The notes below the pieces were generated by a model. That model did no database searches. It was given only the letters and a program-made list of their open reading frames with translations, and was not told the DNA's origin. Positions 57,869 to 64,000 of a stretch of 64,000 bases of DNA are shown here, piece after piece. The stretch is from Bacillota bacterium (lineage in GTDB: Bacteria; Bacillota; Clostridia; Lachnospirales; Lachnospiraceae), in assembly GCA_023414355.1 (NCBI GenBank), contig JAEZOB010000046.1, forward strand, positions 62,001 through 126,000, read 5' to 3'. The translations under genes were made by a program, and so were the position numbers. Position 1 is the stretch's first letter. Each line of letters begins with the position of its first letter.

Positions 57869-59371
57869 TTACTCTAATATCGTTATTGTTCCATCTCCGT
57901 AGCAGAAGGAGCATTTCACCCAGCCTACCCCGCCACATTTCGGACAAGCTACCTCCACATACCCACCAGGTCCTCCGTATGGATCCGTTTTATACTGCAG
58001 TAATGTTCCTCCGACACACATTGTACATTCCTCTTTACCGCGGGAACAATAATTGCAGGGAATTTCTTTTGGCTTTAAATCACTGGACTTAGGCAAAACA
58101 AAGTCATCCGGAATATATTGACCTTTCTCTACCCGTGTACTATTACGTAAATGTTCAATGTACTCTTTCTCTCTATCCGGATGTTTGGCAGATAAGTAAC
58201 TATCCTGGAAGGAAGCAGTATAAACATTGTTGTTTTCTGTCTCAAGTTTTATTGTTCCTGATATAATTCCTTTCGTTCTATCCCAGGAATCCACACGCAA
58301 TTCAGCACTATTGAGAGGATCTCCGAAGCTATCCGGTATGGTATGCTGTGAATAGGTTACATACCCGAACATTGATCTGTAGGATAATCCGGCATTAAAT
58401 ACCGCATTTGGATTCATAAACGAAAATCCTGTATCCTGATCCATAGTATAGGTTTTTCCCAATTCAATCTTATCAGAAATATATATTATAACGCTCGGAC
58501 CTTCCATCAATGATCCTATTTTTACATGGATTTCTTTACCGTCTTCAAAGTAAAAATTCTCTTCAGGAAAATATGAGGTCACAATATGTTTCAGTTGCTT
58601 GTTATCATATTTAATGATTGCATGGCACTCTGAATCAGTTCCTTTTGCTTTAGCTTCTGCTTTAGCTTTAACTTTAGCTTTAACTTTAGCTTTTACTTTC
58701 GCTTTAGCTTTTACTTTCGCTTTAGCTTTTGCTTTCGCTTTACCCTTTGACTTAGTCTTTGCTTTATCCTTTCTATTATCCTCTGATTTAACTTCAGCTT
58801 TATCATTTGATTTAATAAGGCAAATTTCATTATCCTGAATTCTAAATTGAATCACAAGACATAAATATTGCAAATCGTTTTGTTCCTTAGCTAAGGTTAG
58901 CTCTTCCTCCTTAGATATATTCTTTTCCTTCTGTCTAACCCAATCTCTAAAAAGAACAGAAAATTTTGAGGTGCTTGCCTCTTCCATTGTTACCTCGCTC
59001 AAGTAATCCGTCAGCCATTTGTATTCCTTCTCCATGTATTCAATTTCCCCATCTGTTAGCTCAGCCGTAGCATAATAAAGGGATAATGGGGTAGAGGCAG
59101 GAAACTCCTGGCTCTTCCCCGTCGCGAAGCTGACGATATCGTCATTCTTAGTGTCTATCTCATTTGCTACATTTCTATTATTATCAGGTATCACTTTATG
59201 ATCTTCCATATCCATATTTTCACAAGATATATTTACAAAAGACCCATCGTCACCAGAAGCAACTGCGTGTGACTTAACCGTTTCGCTGCTGCCCGAATGA
59301 CTGCTTTCTGAACAAGCAGTCAGCAGTGTCAAAGTAAAAAATGTGATAACAACTACTTTTATTATTCGCAT
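57869..59371 (-). CDS. Lipoprotein with Lys/Ala repeat and zinc-knuckle C-terminus
   Basis: A 500-residue protein with a type II signal, TFFTLTLLTAC (lipobox LTAC, Cys20). A helical region (about 85-190) precedes a low-complexity block of K-A/K-V dipeptides at about 196-245 (KAKAKAKVKAKAKVKAK). A beta-rich domain follows (about 250-420). At the C-terminus CNYCSRGKEECTMCVGG and CPKCGGVGWVKCSFCYGDG form DnaJ-like CxxCxGxG zinc knuckles. It should sit on the outer membrane face. The function is unknown. GAGGAGAG precedes ATG 59371. Confidence 0.72.
   Translation of the reverse strand: MRIIKVVVITFFTLTLLTACSESSHSGSSETVKSHAVASGDDGSFVNISCENMDMEDHKVIPDNNRNVANEIDTKNDDIVSFATGKSQEFPASTPLSLYYATAELTDGEIEYMEKEYKWLTDYLSEVTMEEASTSKFSVLFRDWVRQKEKNISKEEELTLAKEQNDLQYLCLVIQFRIQDNEICLIKSNDKAEVKSEDNRKDKAKTKSKGKAKAKAKAKVKAKAKVKAKVKAKVKAKAEAKAKGTDSECHAIIKYDNKQLKHIVTSYFPEENFYFEDGKEIHVKIGSLMEGPSVIIYISDKIELGKTYTMDQDTGFSFMNPNAVFNAGLSYRSMFGYVTYSQHTIPDSFGDPLNSAELRVDSWDRTKGIISGTIKLETENNNVYTASFQDSYLSAKHPDREKEYIEHLRNSTRVEKGQYIPDDFVLPKSSDLKPKEIPCNYCSRGKEECTMCVGGTLLQYKTDPYGGPGGYVEVACPKCGGVGWVKCSFCYGDGTITILE
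58635..58785. repeat. Low-complexity hexanucleotide repeat encoding Lys-Ala
   Basis: Repeats of GCTTTA/GCTTTT/GCTTTC on the plus strand (Lys-Ala or Lys-Val codons on the minus strand). The run is prone to slippage, so its length may vary between strains. Confidence 0.85.
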
Positions 59372-59574
59372 AAAACTCTCCTCATTTCTGTAATATTTAG
59401 TTTAGCTCCGCGCGCTCATTATAATCCCATTATATACCAGAAATCGTGTTGTATCAAAGAAAATGTTGCACATAAACTGTTTTCAAACATGGCAAAGGAT
59501 TATATGTATTAGGTATGATTGAAAAATATGCCAGACAGGCATGTTAAGCTTTGTGGTCACGCACGCTCAGTACG

Positions 59575-59614
59575 AAAAGAACGCTGAAAGCTTGCCGTCT
59601 TTCAGCGTTCTTTT
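59575..59614. terminator. Strong terminator after purL
   Basis: A 16-bp perfect stem (59575-59590 with 59599-59614, AAAAGAACGCTGAAAG) has an 8-nt loop and ends in TTCTTTT on the minus strand. Confidence 0.92.
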
Positions 59615-59644
59615 AAACATATAAAGAGAAGAAGTAAGCGTAGT

Positions 59645-62600
59645 TTATCTGAAGTAGGAAACTCCGGATTCAAAAATATGCTGGTTCTTTTCACCGATAA
59701 TATTAATTGCCACAGAAGAGCCGATACGCTCTGAATGAGCCATCTTTCCAAATACTCTGCCATCCGGACTGGTGATACCCTCGATCGCATGATAAGAACC
59801 GTTCGGATTATAATCCCCGTCCATGGTCGGGTTCCCTTCCAGATCCACGTACTGGGTAGCTACCTGCCCATTAGCAATCAGTTTATTGATCCATTCTTCA
59901 CTTGCAACAAATCTTCCTTCTCCGTGGGAGGTAGGAATGGAGTAAATACCACCAAGCTCAGCCTTCATCAACCAAGGAGATTTGTTCGTTACCACCTTCG
60001 TGTATACGACTTTGGACACATGTCGTCCAATGCTATTGGTTGCCAGCGTAGGAGAGTCATCCTTCTGGGGTGTAATCTCACCATATGGCAGCAATCCAAG
60101 CTTAATCAATGCCTGGAAACCATTGCAGATACCGAGCACTAAGCCGTCGCGATTGTTAATAAGATCACTTACGGCATCCTTAATCCGATCGTTACGGAAA
60201 GCTGTTGCAATAAATTTTCCTGATCCGTCGGGTTCATCCCCGGCAGAAAAGCCACCGGGGAACATCAGAATCTGCGCCCCATGTATTCCCTCTGCAAAGG
60301 CCCCCACAGATTCCCGGATCTGGTCCGCCGACATATTTTTAAATACGATAGTCTCAACCTCAGCGCCTGCTTTCCGGAAGGCGGATAGTGAATCATATTC
60401 GCAGTTGGTTCCGGAGAATACCGGAATAAATACCTTCGGCTTTGCTATCTTATTTTTTGCTACATAAATCTGTTTTGCATCATAAAGCTTTGTCTGTGGC
60501 TTCGCCTCAGGGACTAAAGAATGGGTAGGATATACCTTCTCCAAGGTTCCGGTCCAGGCCTCCAATGCATCCTCCAGCGGAATGCTTTCGTCCAGATAAC
60601 TGATTTCCGGAGCCTCTGTTACTGTACCGAGAATAGTATATTCCCCGTCAACAAAGCCCGCCTTTTGAAGAAGCTCGGCTGCATCTTCCGACATCTCTGC
60701 CACTACTTCACCATAACCCGGAAGGAATAAGTCTTCCCTTTTAAGCTCCTTAGATAGCTTGATACCTAGCTTATTACCAAAGGCCATCTTGCTGACCGCT
60801 TCGGCAATTCCTCCGAACCCGAGCGCAAAAGCGGACTTGATGCTACCGTCTCTCATTAACTTCGTAATATTGGTATACAGAGTCATAATCTGCACATAAT
60901 CCGGTAGCTCATACTCATCCTTTTTCATGTTGAATTTAACAATTACATTACCAGCCTGCTTCAGCTCTGTTGAAATAATCTCTGTCGCTTTTGCGATATC
61001 TACTGCAAAGGATACCAACGTCGGAGGAACATCGATATCATTAAAGCTGCCGGACATACTGTCCTTTCCTCCAATGGATGGCAGCCCCAGCTTAACCTGG
61101 GCATCATATGCTCCCAGCAGAGCTACCAGAGGCTCACCCCAGCGCTTTGGATCATTACCAAGCTTACGGAAAAACTCCTGGAAGGTAAATCTGATCTTTG
61201 TATGGTCTCCGCCTGCTGCGACAATCTTAGCAACAGAGGATAAAACTGCATATACTGAGCCATGGAAGGGTGACCAGCTGGAAAGATACGGATCGAAACC
61301 GTAACTCATCATGGATACCGTATCACAGTTTCCGGAAAGTACCGGAAGCTTTGCGGTCATGGTCTGAATTGGGGAAAGCTGATATTTTCCGCCATAAGGC
61401 ATCGTCACAGTTGCAGCACCGATGGAACTGTCGAACATCTCCACAAGACCCTTTTTGGAACATACATTCAAGGCTGAAAGGGACTTCAACCAGGTATCCT
61501 TGACCGAACCCTCCATACTGATTGTACCGCTCTGCAGATAACTCTCTTCCTTCACAGGCAGAGTCACACAGGCTGCTGCTTCCTGATGGGCACCGTTGGT
61601 ATCCAGAAATGCTCTGGAGATATTAACGATTTCCTTGCCTCTCCAGGTCATGACAAGTCTGGGTTCCTCGGTAACTATCGCTACCACTATAGCTTCGAGA
61701 TTTTCCTCCAGTGCAAAAGCAAGCATCTGGTTCACATCCCTCGGATCAACCACGACAGCCATTCTTTCCTGGGATTCAGATATTGCAAGCTCTGTGCCAT
61801 CTAGACCAGCATATTTCTTCGGAACTTGATCCAGATCAATCCTAAGTCCTGCTGCCAGCTCTCCGATTGCAACGGATACTCCACCGGCACCAAAGTCATT
61901 ACATTTTTTAATGAGCCTACTTACTTCCTCTCTGCGGAATAGTCTCTGCAGTTTACGTTCCGTAGGGGCATTTCCCTTCTGAACCTCAGCTCCGCAGGTT
62001 TCAATTGATTCGGTAGTATGGCTCTTGGAGGAGCCGGTTGCCCCACCGCAACCATCGCGTCCGGTTTTTCCTCCCATTAGGATGATAATATCTCCCGGAT
62101 CGGAGTTCTCGCGGATCACATTCTTTCTTGGAGCGGCACCCATAACGGCACCGATTTCCATTCTTTTCGCAACATAATTCGGATGATAAACTTCATCTAC
62201 CAGACCGGTTGCAAGACCGATCTGATTACCGTAGGAGCTGTAACCTGCTGCCGCACCGGTACAAATCTTTCTCTGAGCCAGCTTGCCCTTTAGCGTCTCC
62301 TTTAGGGATACCGTGGGATCAGCAGCACCGGTTACGCGCATTGCCTGATATACATAGCCTCTGCCCGACAACGGATCACGGATGGCTCCGCCGAGACAGG
62401 TTGCCGCACCACCAAAGGGCTCAATCTCCGTCGGATGGTTGTGTGTCTCATTTTTAAAGAATACAAGCCATTCTTCAGTCTTGCCGTCTATCTCTACAGG
62501 AACGATGATGGAGCAGGCATTAATCTCATCTGATACCTCCATATCTTCCAGTTTGCCATCTGCCTTCAGCTTTTTCATGGCTAGAAGTGCAATATCCATC

Positions 62601-63424
62601 AGGGAAACATACTTATCCTTTCTATCTGCATAGAGCTTACCGCGCTCCTTCAGATAACTTTCATAAGCTTCCCGGATAGGCTTCTCATAATACCCCTCTT
62701 CGATGCTGATCTCTTTTAATTCCGTCAGGAAGGTGGTATGTCTGCAATGATCAGACCAATAGGTATCCAGTACCCTGATCTCAGTCATGGACGGATCACG
62801 CATTTCCTCGGATTGATAATAGTTTTGAATATGCATAAAATCCTGAAAGGTCATCGCCAGATTCAGTGAAGTATATAACTCCATAAGCTTCTGCTCAGGC
62901 ATAGACCGAAATCCATACAGAATCATGACATCCTCAGGATCTTCAAAGTCAGTGATCAGAGTCTTCGGCTTTACTTCCTCTGCCTCTCTGGAATCTACCG
63001 GATTGATGCAATAGCCTTTGATTCGTTCAAACTCTTCCTCCGTAATAGCTCCGGACAGAATATAGGTGGTAGCGGAACGTATCACCGGTTCTTCCTTCTC
63101 ATTTAAAAGCTTTACACACTGTTCCGCAGAATCAGCACGCATATCGAACTGTCCCGGAAGATACTCCACAGTAAATACCCGGTCCTCGCTACCTGTTTCG
63201 AACTTCTCTTCATATAAGTAATCCAACGGCGGTTCTGAAAAAACGGTTCCCAGTGCCTTACGATAAGTCTCCTCACTCAGATTCTCTATATCATATCGGA
63301 TTAAAACCCGTACTCCTTCCAATCCCTTCATACCCAGATAGCTGCGTAGCTCAGATTTCAACTCCTTCTCTCTGACAGCATATGGTTTTCTCTTTTCCAC
63401 ATAGATTCTTTTTACGTCCTTCAT
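59645..63424 (-). CDS. purL: Phosphoribosylformylglycinamidine synthase (single-chain PurL)
   Basis: A 1259-residue enzyme converting FGAR plus glutamine and ATP to FGAM in purine synthesis. The N-terminal PurS-like part, then the synthetase core with SDHCRHTTF near residue 240, FKNETHNHPTEIEPFGGAATCLGGAIRD, GGKTGRDGCGGATGSS, DFGAGGVSVAIGEL and GGKDSMSG. The C-terminal glutaminase has FSGTNCEYD, MFPGGFSAGDE, GICNGFQ (nucleophile Cys) and SHGEGRF. The fused form is usual in Clostridia. GGGAG precedes ATG 63424; the longer frame to 63454 lacks one. No purine riboswitch was seen. Confidence 0.95.
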   Translation of the reverse strand: MKDVKRIYVEKRKPYAVREKELKSELRSYLGMKGLEGVRVLIRYDIENLSEETYRKALGTVFSEPPLDYLYEEKFETGSEDRVFTVEYLPGQFDMRADSAEQCVKLLNEKEEPVIRSATTYILSGAITEEEFERIKGYCINPVDSREAEEVKPKTLITDFEDPEDVMILYGFRSMPEQKLMELYTSLNLAMTFQDFMHIQNYYQSEEMRDPSMTEIRVLDTYWSDHCRHTTFLTELKEISIEEGYYEKPIREAYESYLKERGKLYADRKDKYVSLMDIALLAMKKLKADGKLEDMEVSDEINACSIIVPVEIDGKTEEWLVFFKNETHNHPTEIEPFGGAATCLGGAIRDPLSGRGYVYQAMRVTGAADPTVSLKETLKGKLAQRKICTGAAAGYSSYGNQIGLATGLVDEVYHPNYVAKRMEIGAVMGAAPRKNVIRENSDPGDIIILMGGKTGRDGCGGATGSSKSHTTESIETCGAEVQKGNAPTERKLQRLFRREEVSRLIKKCNDFGAGGVSVAIGELAAGLRIDLDQVPKKYAGLDGTELAISESQERMAVVVDPRDVNQMLAFALEENLEAIVVAIVTEEPRLVMTWRGKEIVNISRAFLDTNGAHQEAAACVTLPVKEESYLQSGTISMEGSVKDTWLKSLSALNVCSKKGLVEMFDSSIGAATVTMPYGGKYQLSPIQTMTAKLPVLSGNCDTVSMMSYGFDPYLSSWSPFHGSVYAVLSSVAKIVAAGGDHTKIRFTFQEFFRKLGNDPKRWGEPLVALLGAYDAQVKLGLPSIGGKDSMSGSFNDIDVPPTLVSFAVDIAKATEIISTELKQAGNVIVKFNMKKDEYELPDYVQIMTLYTNITKLMRDGSIKSAFALGFGGIAEAVSKMAFGNKLGIKLSKELKREDLFLPGYGEVVAEMSEDAAELLQKAGFVDGEYTILGTVTEAPEISYLDESIPLEDALEAWTGTLEKVYPTHSLVPEAKPQTKLYDAKQIYVAKNKIAKPKVFIPVFSGTNCEYDSLSAFRKAGAEVETIVFKNMSADQIRESVGAFAEGIHGAQILMFPGGFSAGDEPDGSGKFIATAFRNDRIKDAVSDLINNRDGLVLGICNGFQALIKLGLLPYGEITPQKDDSPTLATNSIGRHVSKVVYTKVVTNKSPWLMKAELGGIYSIPTSHGEGRFVASEEWINKLIANGQVATQYVDLEGNPTMDGDYNPNGSYHAIEGITSPDGRVFGKMAHSERIGSSVAINIIGEKNQHIFESGVSYFR

Positions 63425-63512
63425 TCGATATCTCCCTTCCATAAGGAGGTCCAAGCCCCATATTTACGTATTAATTTCGAATTTGCCTTCTATACGGTTA
63501 ATCATTACTTGC

Positions 63513-63521
63513 ATTATAGCA
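63513..63521 (-). promoter_or_regulatory. Extended -10 promoter of purL
   Basis: On the minus strand TGCTATAAT, an extended -10 (TGnTATAAT), lies about 90 nt upstream of the start. There is no strong -35. A nearby TGCTAATA/TATTAGCA dyad (63572-63599) could be an operator. Confidence 0.5.
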
Positions 63522-63650
63522 TAACATGTCTTATAATCATAATTAATATATGTTAAGCTTTTTATTAGGTCTGCTAATAGATATTTTCCGTTATTAGCAT
63601 AGTTTTTATAATTTTAATTTAGTTGAGTTTCGTTTAGATGAGTTTAGTAA

Positions 63651-63775
63651 GACAAAAGGTCATGCCACCTACGGTGGCATGATAAACCTGTGCAAGAAAG
63701 CCCTCGGAAAGTTCACTTTCCAGAGGCTTTCCTGCGCAGGTAATCCGGCTGATTACATCAGCCGGACCTTTTGTC
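63651..63775. ncRNA. Cloverleaf-like structured element (candidate RNA or palindromic element)
   Basis: The closing stem GACAAAAGGT/ACCTTTTGTC (63651-63660, 63766-63775) encloses three hairpins. Hairpin A is ATGCCACC (63662-63669) with loop TAC. Hairpin B is a 16-bp stem (63687-63702, 63725-63740) with an apical GGAAAG/CTTTCC and loop TTCA. Hairpin C is a 10-bp stem (63744-63753) with loop TAC. Four-way junction, no coding frame. RNA versus DNA role is open. Confidence 0.6.
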
Positions 63776-63924
63776 GGTTTCATTAATATAAATAAGTCAC
63801 ATCAATTGAACCCTTTTATCGGTTTAATCATAATAGCAATAGACTACAAGCAGACGACAGCTAATCATAAATTTAACAAAATTATAAATTATCTTCAGCG
63901 ACAAACCCTATTTAGGAGGTACTT

Positions 63925-64000
63925 ATGGATATTAACTATGAACTGTATAAGGTCTTTTATCATGTGGCAAAAAGTCTTAGTTTCAGCGATGCAGCCGATT
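63925..64000 (+). CDS. LysR family regulator, N-terminal start only
   Basis: The last 76 nt encode MDINYELYKVFYHVAKSLSFSDAAD, the first helices of a LysR winged helix (LYKVFYHVAK...SFSDAA). AGGAGG (63913-63919 region) precedes ATG 63925. The gene runs off the window, so its target is unknown. It is divergent from purL. Confidence 0.8.
   Translation, partial: MDINYELYKVFYHVAKSLSFSDAAD

Noticed and set aside
58599..58838. Leu/Ala-rich open frame antisense to the lipoprotein
   Set aside because: Created by the Lys-Ala codon repeat on the other strand; no ribosome site.
63425..63650. Purine riboswitch or PRPP-type leader upstream of purL
   Set aside because: The conserved three-helix purine aptamer core was not found; only an extended -10 promoter and a short dyad are visible.
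63651..63775. tRNA or tmRNA gene
   Set aside because: The cloverleaf outline lacks the conserved T-arm TTC sequence, a 7-bp acceptor stem and an anticodon-size loop; two loops are only three bases.

Overview
The window reads as a chromosomal segment of an anaerobic, motile Clostridia, most likely Lachnospiraceae. This is inferred from low-to-moderate GC, strong AGGAGG ribosome sites, sigma-A promoters, three methyl-accepting chemotaxis proteins, a one-polypeptide PurL, nickel chaperones, Fe-S flavoproteins and a DUF5692 membrane protein. I see no rRNA, tRNA, CRISPR array, transposase or prophage. Genes are short operons on both strands with dense intrinsic terminators. 

Layout. 1-11 kb: small accessory genes (C39-like papain-fold protein, anchored zinc peptidase, AraC regulator with flavin-fold partner, VOC protein, BAAT-type hydrolase, flavodoxin divergent from a PadR regulator with twin palindromes, chemoreceptor, nucleotidyltransferase, DUF3788/DUF3795 protein). 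11-23.8 kb: methyltransferase, a solo FakA-type domain next to a short UvrA-like ATPase, a MerR/TipAS-type regulator with a textbook 19-bp-spacer promoter, a MerR/GyrI regulator, a BtrH-like protein, a repeat-rich 500-bp intergenic region, MazG-like and GNAT genes, a metallophosphoesterase, a frameshifted phosphodiesterase, a CTP-synthase-tail amidotransferase and an NTF2-like protein. 23.9-27.8 kb: a degenerate-GGDEF/EAL protein, then the most interesting locus. This is an exported peptide precursor with five copies of a PapR-like D[AV]PWIFTA motif, convergent with two overlapping RRNPP-type HTH-TPR regulators. It looks like a multi-copy pheromone quorum-sensing system. 

28-35 kb: acyltransferase, DUF1232 protein, and a FadR-type regulator divergent from an operon of DUF5692 protein, HypB, a large Fe-S/FAD/NAD(P) oxidoreductase and HypA. 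No hydrogenase structural gene is present here. 35-51 kb: an orphan VirB4-like ATPase, Fe-S aldo/keto reductase, two paralogous chemoreceptors, Lgt, a proline-rich protein whose ribosome site lies in a perfect hairpin, AraC regulator, GntR-ABC transporter operon, YczE-type and TauE-type membrane proteins, M42 peptidase. 51-64 kb: an ECF-type sigma factor that appears to start at AUC with its anti-sigma and two membrane proteins, a minimal Ku plus ligase NHEJ pair, CstA, a lipoprotein with a Lys/Ala repeat and zinc knuckles, PurL, and the start of a LysR regulator. 

Three long imperfect inverted repeats or multi-hairpin elements (18657-18812, 53641-53782, 63651-63775) occupy intergenic DNA and are not explained by any gene. 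All functional calls come from reading the translated sequence and recalling families; no database search was run.
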